The translations under genes and the position numbers were made by a program. Below, in pieces: positions 13,866 to 21,874 of a DNA stretch of 32,092 nt. The notes under the pieces were generated by a model, which saw nothing but the letters and a program-made list of their open reading frames with translations, ran no database searches and was not told the DNA's origin. The number at the start of each line of letters is the position of its first letter. Positions within the stretch are counted from its first letter, which is position 1. The stretch spans positions 1-32,092 of the forward strand of contig CAZWWS010000028.1 of NCBI GenBank assembly GCA_964637445.1. The letters are read 5' to 3'. This DNA comes from M3 sp964637445 (GTDB lineage Bacteria; Bacteroidota; Bacteroidia; Bacteroidales; Muribaculaceae).

Positions 13866-15899
13866 ATGAAATCGGCTGTATATATGCGCATATTGCTCGT
13901 CGTGATAGTAGCAGCGGTGCTCGCGGCGTGTGCCAGCATCGGGCGCCCCGAGGGTGGTCCGCGCGACAAAGTGCCACCGGTCTACGTCGGCAGTAATCCG
14001 GCTCCGGGTGCGGTGCGATTTGATGGTAAGCGTATCACAATCGAATTTGATGAAAACGTTTCGGTCGAAAAAGCCTCCGAAAAAGTGGTAGTATCGCCGG
14101 CGCAGAAATCTATGCCGCAAATTTCGGCCAACGGCAAGCGAGTCACTGTGGAATTGCGCGACACGATGCAGTCCAACACAACCTACACCATCGACTTCTC
14201 TGATGCAATACGCGACTTGAACGAGAGCAACGTGCTCGAAGACTTCGCTCTCGACTTTTCGACAGGCGACTCTATCGACACGCTTCAAATAGCCGGCATG
14301 GTATTCCAAGCCTCGAATCTTGAGCCGGCACAAGGTATGCTCGTTGGAGTGCATTCCAATCTGAGCGACACGGCATTGACCGCGCTCAAGTTCGATCGCA
14401 TCGCCAAGACTAATTCTTACGGACAATTTACGGTGCGCAACCTCAAGCCCGGCTCATATCGCATTTTCGCAGTCAACGATGTCAACCGCGACTACATGTG
14501 GGATCGCTCGGAAGACATAGCATTCTACGACACCACGATCACTCCATCCTCGTCGCGCGTGAGCGTTGTCGACACGCTTAAAGCTGCCGATGGCTCCGAC
14601 TCGATTGTCGTTGTCGATAGAACTCGTTTTGCTCCCAATGATGTGTTGCTGACATGGTTCAACGAAGGCTACAAGGCTCAATATCTCAAAGACTATAAGC
14701 GTCCCGAACGAAATAAACTCAACTTCAGTTTCGGCGCGCCGAGCGACACTCTTCCCGAACTGACACTCATCAACGGATCGCAGCCCGACCTCAATTCTCG
14801 CCTTTGGGCTCGCATTGATGCCGCAGTGACGGGCGACTCTCTCCAATATTGGATTACCGATACCACGATTTCGGCAATGGATACGATGCTTGTAGCTCTG
14901 CGATATTTGCGCACCGACACGCTCGACCAATTGTCGTGGACTACCGACACGCTCAAGATGAATTTCCGCGAGCCGAAGAAGAAAGAGGAGAAAAAGAAAC
15001 CGAAAGAGTCGGCCGACTCCGATTCGATATCGGTGCCTAAAATAGAGTTTTTGTCTTTCAACGCCACTTCCGGAGCGACTCATCATATCTACGCACCGCT
15101 CACATTCACCGCTTCGCAGCCTATCGATACGATTTATCCCGAAGCTGTGCATCTCGAAGTGCAGAAAGATACCATTTGGGAGCCGCTTGATTTGCCTCCA
15201 ATCACTCCGGCCAAGCATCACCCGCTGCTCAATTTCACTACCACTCGCGAGTGGGAGCCGGGCACAAAATATCGTCTCACTATCGACTCTGCATCGATTA
15301 TCGGTGCTTATGGATTGTGGAATGCTCCGATTACCCACGAGTTTACAGTGCGAAAGCTCGAAGACTACTCGGCTTTGTATTTCAACCTGACCGGTGTTGA
15401 TGGGCGTCCCGCCATTGTGGAGTTGCTCAATGGCTCTGATGCGCCCGTACGCACTGCCAAGGTGGAGAACGATGAGGCGGCATTGTTGTATGTCGACCCC
15501 GGTACTTACTATGCTCGCCTGTATATCGATGCTAACCAAAATGGCAAATACGATGAAGGGAATGTCGCTCTCCATCGGCAACCCGAAGAGGTCTATTACT
15601 TCCCGCACAAGATTACCCTCAAAAAAAATTGGGATGTAGAGCAGTCGTGGAACATCTACGAAATGCCACTCGACAAGCAAAAGCCCGAAGAGATCAAGAA
15701 AAACAAGCCCGAAAAGCGTAAAAACTGGGACGAAGAAGAGAACAAAAACAAGAAAAAGAATAATAGCGACGACGAGTTTGACGATGAATACTATGATGAT
15801 TCCGGTTTTGGCTCGTCGGGCTACGGTAATTCCGGCTATGGTAACTCTCGTTACGGAGCTACCGGTTTAGGAGGCTTGCGCACAAATACCGGAAGATAA
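13866..15899 (+). CDS. Ig-like domain lipoprotein, cell envelope
   Basis: This is a 677-residue predicted lipoprotein. A hydrophobic signal (MRILLVVIVAAVLAAC) ends in a lipobox with Cys22. An SbsA/Big_5-type Ig-like domain follows (about residues 36-135: PPVYVGSNPAPGAVRFDGKR, TTYTIDFSDAIRDL). Next come repeated beta-rich regions with a carboxypeptidase-regulatory-like stretch (YGQFTVRNLKPGSYRIFAVND), a Lys/Glu-rich patch near 375-385, a second region ending DANQNGKYDEGN, and a charged linker. The tail is rich in Asp, Gly, Tyr and Ser (SGYGNSGYGNSRYG). The family is common in Bacteroidota, with no settled function known to me. It is translated directly after the small membrane protein. Confidence 0.85.
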   Translation: MKSAVYMRILLVVIVAAVLAACASIGRPEGGPRDKVPPVYVGSNPAPGAVRFDGKRITIEFDENVSVEKASEKVVVSPAQKSMPQISANGKRVTVELRDTMQSNTTYTIDFSDAIRDLNESNVLEDFALDFSTGDSIDTLQIAGMVFQASNLEPAQGMLVGVHSNLSDTALTALKFDRIAKTNSYGQFTVRNLKPGSYRIFAVNDVNRDYMWDRSEDIAFYDTTITPSSSRVSVVDTLKAADGSDSIVVVDRTRFAPNDVLLTWFNEGYKAQYLKDYKRPERNKLNFSFGAPSDTLPELTLINGSQPDLNSRLWARIDAAVTGDSLQYWITDTTISAMDTMLVALRYLRTDTLDQLSWTTDTLKMNFREPKKKEEKKKPKESADSDSISVPKIEFLSFNATSGATHHIYAPLTFTASQPIDTIYPEAVHLEVQKDTIWEPLDLPPITPAKHHPLLNFTTTREWEPGTKYRLTIDSASIIGAYGLWNAPITHEFTVRKLEDYSALYFNLTGVDGRPAIVELLNGSDAPVRTAKVENDEAALLYVDPGTYYARLYIDANQNGKYDEGNVALHRQPEEVYYFPHKITLKKNWDVEQSWNIYEMPLDKQKPEEIKKNKPEKRKNWDEEENKNKKKNNSDDEFDDEYYDDSGFGSSGYGNSGYGNSRYGATGLGGLRTNTGR

Positions 15900-15905
15900 A
15901 GGTCT

Positions 15906-16954
15906 ATGAGTCAAATGATTACCCCCCCCATCAATCCGTAAAGAGAGTCGAATATCTTGATATACTGAGGGTCATTGCGTGCTTAATGGTGATATTGGTT
16001 CATTCGCCGCATCCTCATTCAGGGATGGGCTCTGCTTTGGCATATGGGTTGATTTCCTATCTATGCTCTCCATGTATAGGATTATTCCTAATGGTTAGTG
16101 GCGCTTTGTTGTTACCGGTAAAACTGCCTGCAAAAGAGTTTGTGTCGCGACGTTTGTCTCGAATCTTGTGGCCGCTATTGTTGTGGACAATCTTATATGC
16201 AGGATTTGCAGTGTTATCCGGAAAGTATGATTATACGCAAGTTTTTGATTCGTTGTTGCGCTCTCCAATAACTACTGTGGTAGGATTTATGCAAGGATGG
16301 TATCTCTATCTTCTGATTGGGATATACTTGTTCCTACCTATATTCAGCGCTTGGATATGCAGATCATCAAAGCGTGGAATCCAATACTTTTTATGCTTGT
16401 GGGCTATTGTAATGATGGCTCCATATATTGAGGCAGTGTTTGGATGCTTCAATGAAAATACGTTGGCTCCATTCTCCGGCTATTTTGGATATGTCGTATT
16501 AGGGTATTATTTGCACAACTATCCAATACGAATAGTTGCTATTCGACAATGGTTTGTGATGTTGGCAATATTGGTTGTGGTTTCCGCTCTATTACCGGCT
16601 TGTATCTACTTCGCAGATATACCGAACTATAAAATATATGATAATATAATCTACAATTACCTCTCGATTTCTACTGTCGTGATGTGTTGTATTATTTATA
16701 TATTTGTTCAGAATTACAATAAAATGCCATCATGGACTTCTAAAATGGTGAGATCTTTTTCGCAATTATCTTTTGGCGTATATCTGATTAATGGAGCGAT
16801 ATTATGGTATTTATTCCGCCCATATTTTATAGAAAATCCAATGGCGGATATGAATTTGGAGGTAATGGTAACTTTTATTGGTTCTACAATACTGTCATAT
16901 GTAATAATTTGGATAGTAAATAGGCTGCCGTTTCGCAAATATATAATAGGATAG
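15906..16954 (+). CDS. Acyltransferase 3 family membrane protein, frame broken at a C8 tract
   Basis: AT3 proteins are multi-helix membrane enzymes that O-acylate surface glycans, lipids or peptides. The frame open from 15986 encodes 322 residues with about nine to ten hydrophobic helices. The family's R-x10-H motif begins upstream: Arg is codon 15968-15970 and His is 16001-16003. No in-frame ATG, GTG or TTG precedes that Arg. The ATG at 15906, 6 nt after the lipoprotein stop, reads MSQMITPP and hits a stop (15939-15941) after the run of eight C at 15922-15929. Nine C (or six) would join it to VEYLDILRVIACLMVI, giving 349 residues. The gene is visibly more AT-rich than its neighbours, suggesting transfer. 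It is either phase-off or a sequencing error. Confidence 0.82.
15922..15929 (+). repeat. Homopolymer C8 in the acyltransferase start region
   Basis: Eight consecutive C follow the sixth codon (starting ATT-A) of the acyltransferase frame. The count leaves the downstream frame off by one base. Homopolymer tracts of this kind near the 5' end are classic slipped-strand sites for on/off switching. Confidence 0.75.
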
Positions 16955-16963
16955 GCGAGATTC

Positions 16964-16994
16964 TTGCATAGCTCGCGTTTTTGGCGTAACTTTG
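16964..16994 (+). promoter_or_regulatory. Promoter of the DUF3822-rsmD pair
   Basis: TTG (16964-16966), a 20-nt spacer and TAACTTTG (16987-16994) match the consensus. The GTG start codon of the next gene lies only 4 nt downstream, at or beside the expected transcription start. Confidence 0.75.
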
Positions 16995-16998
16995 TTTT

Positions 16999-17829
16999 GT
17001 GGAACAGAAAGCTATCATCGATAGAGATTTGATAAAAGAGCCACGTCTGTGGCGATTGGCGTTACGACTTGATAGTCGTGCGCTTCACGTTATGCTCTAT
17101 AATGTGGTCGAGGATAATTCGCTGATATATCGCTCGATACCTCTCGATAGTGCGGCGCCGTCGATGCTCCGTGCGCTTGAAGATGCTGTTTACGACAATC
17201 CCGCGTTGCTTAGCGACTTCTCGCGTATCGACTGCGTCATCGAGACGTCCAATATGCTGATTGTACCTACCGACCTCGACACGGTCGACCTTCGCTATAA
17301 GATGATGGCTGAGGCTCACCCCGACTTCTCGGGCGAGGTCTTGTCGTGCCCGTTACAAGGTCTTGGTATGACAATTCTGATGGGTATCGAAAACGAACTT
17401 TTGGGTTTTCTGCGCCGCACGTTCAACAATCCCCACATCCATCATCATCTCGCTCCGTTGTGCCGATATTTCCATAGTAAAAGCCGCATGGGCAACACCG
17501 GAAAGATGTATGCCAATTTCCACGACTCTCACATTGACCTTATCGCCTTCGGCAAAGACTCTCTGACGCTTGCCAATACCTTTGAGTATCGCGAGCCGAT
17601 CGATGCGGTGTATTATATCATGGCTTGCCGCCGGCAGCTTGCTCTCGATCCGTCGTCCGACGAATTGTTTCTTGCCGGCGATAGCAGTGCGCGCGAGGCT
17701 GTAACCCCCACATTGCGAGAATATCTGGCCTATGTGATGCCAGTAATCTTCCCTTCTGCAATGTTTCGTGCCGGGCACGACGCTCTCCGTGCTCCGTTTG
17801 ACTTAATCATATTACCATTATGCGAATAA
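16999..17829 (+). CDS. DUF3822 family protein
   Basis: This 276-residue protein resembles the Bacteroidota DUF3822 family, typically found beside rsmD. I recognise it mainly by context and fold-like pattern: an N-terminal strand-rich half (LALRLDSRALHVMLYNV...), then an actin-like repeat with FHDSHIDLIAFGKDSLTLANTF and YYIMACRRQLALDPSSDELFLAGD. That resembles PilM/ASKHA-type proteins. No catalytic residues are evident. The start is taken as GTG at 16999. The next in-frame methionine is 31 codons later, inside a strand that should be kept. It overlaps rsmD by 10 nt, implying translational coupling. Function is unknown. Confidence 0.85.
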   Translation: MEQKAIIDRDLIKEPRLWRLALRLDSRALHVMLYNVVEDNSLIYRSIPLDSAAPSMLRALEDAVYDNPALLSDFSRIDCVIETSNMLIVPTDLDTVDLRYKMMAEAHPDFSGEVLSCPLQGLGMTILMGIENELLGFLRRTFNNPHIHHHLAPLCRYFHSKSRMGNTGKMYANFHDSHIDLIAFGKDSLTLANTFEYREPIDAVYYIMACRRQLALDPSSDELFLAGDSSAREAVTPTLREYLAYVMPVIFPSAMFRAGHDALRAPFDLIILPLCE

Positions 17830-18359
17830 TTAGAGGAAAATATGGGCGACGTCGCTTCGACGTGCCCACCAATATCACTGCACGACCAACCACCGATTTC
17901 GCTCGCGAAAACATATTCAACGTGCTTGAAAATTTGGTAGAATTTGATGACCTTACGGCGCTTGATCTTTTTTCGGGCACAGGGGCTATCTCTTTCGAAA
18001 TGCTATCGCGTGGATGTGCTTCGGTAACGGCTATCGAAAAGGCCACCACGCAGTATAACTTCATTCGCAAAGTGGCGCAACAACTCAACTGTCAGAATCT
18101 CAATATCGTCAAAGGCGACGCCTTCAGATATATCGAAACATCGATGGCAAAGTACGACATCATCTTTGCCGATCCGCCATACGATCACCCTCGATTTGGC
18201 GAAATACCGGGACTGATACTCTCGTCGCAGATGCTCAAAGAAGATACAATCATCGTAGTGGAACATTCACGCGACTACGACTTCTCTTCGCTCCCTCATT
18301 TCGTCGAATTGCGCACCTACGGCAGTGTAAACTTCTCGGTATTCCGTATGGATGCGTGA
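17820..18359 (+). CDS. rsmD: 16S rRNA (guanine966-N2)-methyltransferase RsmD
   Basis: RsmD methylates G966 of 16S rRNA with S-adenosylmethionine. The 179-residue product shows MRIIRGKYGRRRFDVP, RPTTDFARENIFNVL, the SAM-binding LDLFSGTGAISFEMLSRG, the acidic VTAIEK, and the N6/N2-methyltransferase motif FADPPYDHP. Length and order agree with the family. It begins inside the end of the DUF3822 gene, the usual Bacteroidota pairing, and is followed by tRNA-Lys, which has its own promoter. Confidence 0.97.
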   Translation: MRIIRGKYGRRRFDVPTNITARPTTDFARENIFNVLENLVEFDDLTALDLFSGTGAISFEMLSRGCASVTAIEKATTQYNFIRKVAQQLNCQNLNIVKGDAFRYIETSMAKYDIIFADPPYDHPRFGEIPGLILSSQMLKEDTIIVVEHSRDYDFSSLPHFVELRTYGSVNFSVFRMDA

Positions 18360-18417
18360 TGCGAACGCCGAAATTTTCAAAAAAAATCGGATAAAACGAA
18401 AAAAAACGCGCAAAAGT

Positions 18418-18448
18418 TTGGCTGATTCCAAAAATAGCTTTACCTTTG
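18418..18448 (+). promoter_or_regulatory. Promoter of tRNA-Lys
   Basis: TTG (18418-18420, within GTTTG), a 20-nt spacer and TACCTTTG (18441-18448) fit the -33/-7 consensus. The box lies 17 nt ahead of the mature tRNA 5' end. Confidence 0.8.
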
Positions 18449-18465
18449 CATCGCAATTGAGAAAT

Positions 18466-18538
18466 GACTCCGTAGCTCAGTTGGTAGAGCAAATGACTCT
18501 TAATCATTGGGTCGAGAGTTCGAGCCTCTCCGGGGTCA
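18466..18538 (+). tRNA. tRNA-Lys (anticodon CTT)
   Basis: A 73-nt cloverleaf folds fully. The acceptor stem is GACTCCG with CGGGGTC, with one T-G pair. The D arm is GCTC/GAGC and the anticodon stem AATGA/TCATT. The loop CTCTTAA carries CTT at 18499-18501, and the T arm is GAGAG/CTCTC around TTCGAGC. The discriminator is A and CCA is not encoded. It reads AAG codons. It has its own promoter and a following terminator, so it is a single-gene transcript. Confidence 0.97.
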
Positions 18539-18547
18539 CAAAATAAG

Positions 18548-18577
18548 GCAGTTAGCATCTTTGTTAACTGCTTTTTT
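18548..18577 (+). terminator. Intrinsic terminator after tRNA-Lys
   Basis: GCAGTTA (18548-18554) pairs with TAACTGC (18565-18571) across a 10-nt loop, followed directly by six T. It lies 9 nt after the tRNA. Confidence 0.88.
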
Positions 18578-18670
18578 GCATTAAATCAAAACCACTGAAA
18601 AACAAGGCTCGTAGACCGCGTAGTCCGGCTCTCATTGACGAATTGTCAAAACTTTAGCGCGACCACCCTC

Positions 18671-18750
18671 GATTGCGAAGCAATCATTAACCAATAGCCC
18701 GGTATTGGAGAGCATTGCTCGACAATGCCGGGTTACGTTGTTTATTGCAG
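18671..18750 (+). repeat. REP-like repeat, copy 1
   Basis: This approximately 80-nt unit begins GATTGCGAAGCAATC and contains ATAGCCCGGTATTGGAGAGC. It folds on CCCGGTATTG/CAATGCCGGG and ends in TGCAG. It matches the reverse complement of 18801-18877 along most of its length: GATTGCGRAGCAATC, RTTA, ATAGCC, GGTATTGG, GAGC and a final TGCAG are shared. The two copies therefore face each other, as in REP/BIME elements. Confidence 0.65.
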
Positions 18751-18800
18751 CCCAATTCTGAAAGAATTGTTCCCATTAACGAATCCTTCGGATTCGTCTA

Positions 18801-18877
18801 CTGCAGCATTCTCTTCCGGGTATAGGCTCGCACGGCTCGCCAATACCCGGCTATGCAATAACGATTGCTCCGCAATC
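18801..18877 (-). repeat. REP-like repeat, copy 2 (inverted)
   Basis: Read on the minus strand it begins GATTGCGGAGCAATC, contains ATAGCCGGGTATTGGCGAGC and ends CTGCAG, parallel to copy 1. Its own stem is CCGGGTAT/ATACCCGG. Fifty bases with two small hairpins separate the copies. No REP-associated transposase gene is present in the window. Confidence 0.65.
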
Positions 18878-19145
18878 CTCCTGATTGCGTGATTTTCCGA
18901 CAAAAAATGGCGAAAACCTGCGAAAGTTGTAAAATAATCGCACTTTTCGCCGCCTATCGCCCATTTTCTCCTTATGTCTTTATGTTCTTGTGTCTTCAAA
19001 AAAAACTTCTGTGTCATTCTGTGAGCTGACCTATGGGTGAATTCAAGGGTGCATATCAGTTGAAAGACACTTAATCTGCATCAAAAATAGCGAAAATGAT
19101 GCAGAAAAGCTTAACGCAAAACAATCTTTATCGGACACCAATAAT

Positions 19146-21551
19146 TTATTTTCGTCCTTGTAAATCGTCGTTAGAGATTGTTTTGTTGGTTTTCTTTACA
19201 CTGGCTTTAAGCGAACCGAAGCGGAATGATATGTTTATGCCGAAAGCCCTCTGCAGATTGTAGTATTCATTAAATCCGGTGCGTCCGCCTTGAATAACAG
19301 AGCTTTTACCTTTACGATATTTTTCTGAAAAGGGTGATTGTGCGCCAAATTTTATGGTTAACTTATCGTCTTTCAAGAAAGAACGGCTCAGGTTAAAGCC
19401 ATACATCCAAATTTCTCCACCTTTAGTATATACATCATAAATAGCCCCATTCCAGTAATACATATTGGCATTAAGGATTAATTTCCAAGGCAGATTTTGC
19501 TTGATGTTTATATAAAGATTTTTCTCCCACCCATCAATTTCAAGGTTTTGAGTATTTTTTTCTTTATTGTAACTCATAGAGCCATTTAACATCACCTGTG
19601 TACTCTTTGTTGGTGACCATTGGGTATACAGGTACCATGAGAAGTCACGAATTTTCCCATTATTGGCGTATGTACTATATCTTATAGCATCAGTTATCCA
19701 CACAAGCGACATTAATGAGTTGTTGGCCCACGTATATCCGAGTGAGGTGTTGATGACAATTTTTGGTTTCATCAGAGAATAGGATAGGCGGATCGAATTG
19801 CGGCGCGTACTTTCCAAATTGGGATTTCCATAGCTGACACTTGTGGCAGATTTGTCAACAGCAGGATTAAGATAACTTATCCCGGGACGATTTATGCGTG
19901 TGGCAAAATTCAGTTTCAAAGTATTGGCGTCATTGATTTTATAGCTGGCGCTTAAAGTGGGTACGACATCACCTATATTACTGCTGAAAGATGGGTCATT
20001 ATTATTTTTGTCATCTCCTTTAAGGTGGGCAAATTCGTATCTCACGCCGGCTCTTGCTCCCCATTTTTCAGTATTGAAAGAGTATTCGCTATATACTGCA
20101 CCAATATTGGTCGTATGGTCGAAATCGGTTAGAGCACTTGTCCCATTATTGTATTCATATATTGTCTTGCTGAAATTTTGTCGCAAGATGTATTTCAATC
20201 CCATTTCCAATTTGTGCTTATCTGCAAACGGACGTGTCCAATCAAATTGAAATGTATGCTCATAAAAGTTTAATTTACTGTTATTATGTAATTTATCGTA
20301 GTCGAGAGGAAAATTAAACAAGTCATAATATGTATCGTCTGAGACACGTTTTTGATTGGTTGTGGAAATCAGGTATGACAGAGTGAGAGATTCACCTTTG
20401 TTGTGAGTGAGATGTTGATAATCAAGTTTACCGTTAAAGTCAAAATATCTATACGTAGGTGTATTATATTCACTTTTGTATGAATATATTACATCATTAT
20501 TTTTGTGATACATAGCAACATCGCCGATTCCTACCGTGTGTGTATTAAAAAGGTATCCGCCAAAAGAGAACGTAATAAGATTGAGAGTATCAATTTCAAA
20601 ACTTGCCTCAATATTGCCATAGTGGAACGCACCCTTTTTTATATCGTTTGTACCGGAATATATTAACTTATTGCCCGATTCTGTATATGTGTATTCGCTG
20701 CTATAATATGGAGATGTGTTTCCTTCGCCAAGTGTACTGAAATTGTAGTTTACCGATGTGGTTAGTTTACCGATTTGAGTTGTAAAGAACGTATTTGCAC
20801 CATGCATACCATTAGTATTGGTGTTAGCTCCAATGCTGCCCACTATACCATCGAGAGTTGATTTGTCATCGGTAATGATGTTAAGAATACCTGCGACACC
20901 CTCGGCGTCATATTTTGCTCCAGGTTCGGTAATAACTTCGATTTTCTTTATCATTCCCGCTGGAATGGATCTCAACACCTCTTTGGGATTATTGCTCCAG
21001 GCTGTATTGGGTCGTCCGTTTTTGTAAATTTTGAAATTACTGCTACCATTTACTTTGATATTATCTTCTCCATCGATTGTCACCATAGGGACTTTGCGTA
21101 ACATATCAAATATATTACTCGTTTTGCTCTCTTCGTCGGCTTGAACATCATAGCTTAGACGGTCTATTTCAGTGGTCACAAGTGGTTTTTGAGCTACTAT
21201 TTCCACTCCGGCAAGCGTATTGGCATTGTTCTTGATGACGAGTGTGCCGAAATCTTTATTCGGTTGTGAGCTGTTTACCTCAAAATCCTCATTCAAAGTA
21301 AGTTTTCCCACTGATGAAATCTGCAAGGTATATTTTCCGGCATCGGTGAGCGTGTGCTTGAACCTGCCGTTGAGGTCGGTAACGCTCATTTTTACCGGTT
21401 TTTTCTCGTTTGACTGATTGTAAATTCTTACTGTTGCGTAGGGCTCTCCTTCGCCTATGGTATCAGTTACACAACCTTCCACGATATATTGTGCGTGGGA
21501 CGAGAGGGCTGTGATTAAAATCGCCGTGAGGAATAGAAAATACTTTTGCAT
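19146..21551 (-). CDS. Outer-membrane beta-barrel protein, TonB-dependent-receptor-like
   Basis: This is an 801-residue predicted outer-membrane protein. A signal peptide (MQKYFLFLTAILITALSSHA, cut before Gln) precedes a carboxypeptidase-regulatory-like domain at about 22-95 (VEGCVTDTIGEGEPYATVRI, LNGRFKHTLTDAGKYTLQISS). A plug-like domain lies at about 115-215 (NIFDMLRKVPMVTIDGEDNIKVNG, IKKIEVITEPGAKYDAEGVAGILNI). The barrel matches the outer-membrane beta-barrel family 3 pattern (RPGISYLNPAVDKS, YGNPNLES, YNLQRAFGINISFRFG). About 20 polar residues follow the last strand. The substrate is unknown and no SusD partner is adjacent. The gene is AT-rich compared with its neighbours and is bordered on both sides by palindromic repeat debris, suggesting acquisition. 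Confidence 0.92.
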   Translation of the reverse strand: MQKYFLFLTAILITALSSHAQYIVEGCVTDTIGEGEPYATVRIYNQSNEKKPVKMSVTDLNGRFKHTLTDAGKYTLQISSVGKLTLNEDFEVNSSQPNKDFGTLVIKNNANTLAGVEIVAQKPLVTTEIDRLSYDVQADEESKTSNIFDMLRKVPMVTIDGEDNIKVNGSSNFKIYKNGRPNTAWSNNPKEVLRSIPAGMIKKIEVITEPGAKYDAEGVAGILNIITDDKSTLDGIVGSIGANTNTNGMHGANTFFTTQIGKLTTSVNYNFSTLGEGNTSPYYSSEYTYTESGNKLIYSGTNDIKKGAFHYGNIEASFEIDTLNLITFSFGGYLFNTHTVGIGDVAMYHKNNDVIYSYKSEYNTPTYRYFDFNGKLDYQHLTHNKGESLTLSYLISTTNQKRVSDDTYYDLFNFPLDYDKLHNNSKLNFYEHTFQFDWTRPFADKHKLEMGLKYILRQNFSKTIYEYNNGTSALTDFDHTTNIGAVYSEYSFNTEKWGARAGVRYEFAHLKGDDKNNNDPSFSSNIGDVVPTLSASYKINDANTLKLNFATRINRPGISYLNPAVDKSATSVSYGNPNLESTRRNSIRLSYSLMKPKIVINTSLGYTWANNSLMSLVWITDAIRYSTYANNGKIRDFSWYLYTQWSPTKSTQVMLNGSMSYNKEKNTQNLEIDGWEKNLYINIKQNLPWKLILNANMYYWNGAIYDVYTKGGEIWMYGFNLSRSFLKDDKLTIKFGAQSPFSEKYRKGKSSVIQGGRTGFNEYYNLQRAFGINISFRFGSLKASVKKTNKTISNDDLQGRK

Positions 21552-21658
21552 AGTTGCGTTCTGTCAGATTACGTTACTTTGACGCGAGAAATTGTGTAAA
21601 TGTTACATAACCTCCGCGTTTTTATGAAATTTTTGCAAAAAACACCTTTTATGTAACT

Positions 21659-21762
21659 ATTGTTCCCCATTAGCGAATCTCACCGGATATTCAAAAAAAC
21701 GGTTACTCCGCAATTGATCCCACCAGGTGGATATTACAATCCGCCCCTACTTATGTCTTCAA
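21659..21762. repeat. Decayed copy of the REP-like region
   Basis: The stretch at 21659-21680 matches 18766-18786 (ATTGTTCCCATTAACGAATC) with one inserted C and two changes. Further on, ACTCCGCAATTG resembles the copy-2 GCTCCGCAATC, and CTTATGTCTTCAAAT matches the TTATGTCTT stretch near 18972. Order and orientation agree with 18766-18999, but much is lost. The whole gene-free gap 21552-21874 otherwise holds only the barrel-gene upstream region and the orphan promoter at 21815. Confidence 0.5.
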
Positions 21763-21814
21763 ATTTTTTTTGCTAATGTGACATAATGACATAATACCAC
21801 TATGTTTTTCGATG

Positions 21815-21845
21815 TAACTTTGCGGCGGTGTAAGTTTTTTACACC
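21815..21845 (+). promoter_or_regulatory. Orphan -7 box followed by a hairpin
   Basis: TAACTTTG (21815-21822) matches the -7 box. Right after it GGTGTAA (21827-21833) pairs perfectly with TTACACC (21839-21845) around GTTTT. No clear -33 TTG is present. Nothing credible is encoded downstream on this strand. A transcript would run antisense into the thiF-like gene end at 21875. Confidence 0.35.
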
Positions 21846-21874
21846 GAAAAGTACATTGACATTGTGGAGCTACA

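Larger units (their letters stand above)
18578..19145. other. Gene-free, palindrome-rich intergenic region
   Basis: No credible gene lies in these 568 bases. At least seven inverted repeats are visible: TTGAC/GTCAA (18635-18649), GATTGC/GCAATC (18671-18685), CCCGGTATTG/CAATGCCGGG (18698-18732), CAATTC/GAATTG (18753-18769), ACGAATCC/GGATTCGT (18779-18797), CCGGGTAT/ATACCCGG (18816-18850) and GATTGC/GCAATC (18863-18877). A longer hairpin GGCGAAAA/TTTTCGCC spans 18909-18951. A T-rich stretch with repeated TNTGTCTT units follows at 18971-18998. CTGCATC/GATGCAG (19076-19104) lies just past the barrel-protein gene. Confidence 0.7.

Noticed and set aside
14454..15680. 408-codon minus-strand frame
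   Set aside because: Antisense to the Ig-like lipoprotein gene, with no promoter, signal or motif of its own.
15986..16954. Taking ATG 15986 as the true acyltransferase start
   Set aside because: It would remove the Arg of the R-x10-H motif and half of the first helix; the frame clearly continues upstream to the C8 tract.
18250..18558. Minus-strand frame encoding ARTLDPMIKSHLLYQLSY
   Set aside because: This is a well-known false protein made by reading a tRNA gene backwards; it covers tRNA-Lys.
18671..18890. CRISPR array
   Set aside because: The repeats are inverted rather than direct, only two copies exist, there are no regular spacers, and no cas genes are nearby.
19076..19104. CTGCATC/GATGCAG hairpin as terminator of the barrel-protein gene
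   Set aside because: The 15-nt loop is large and no clear T run follows on the minus strand, so it was left as an unassigned palindrome.
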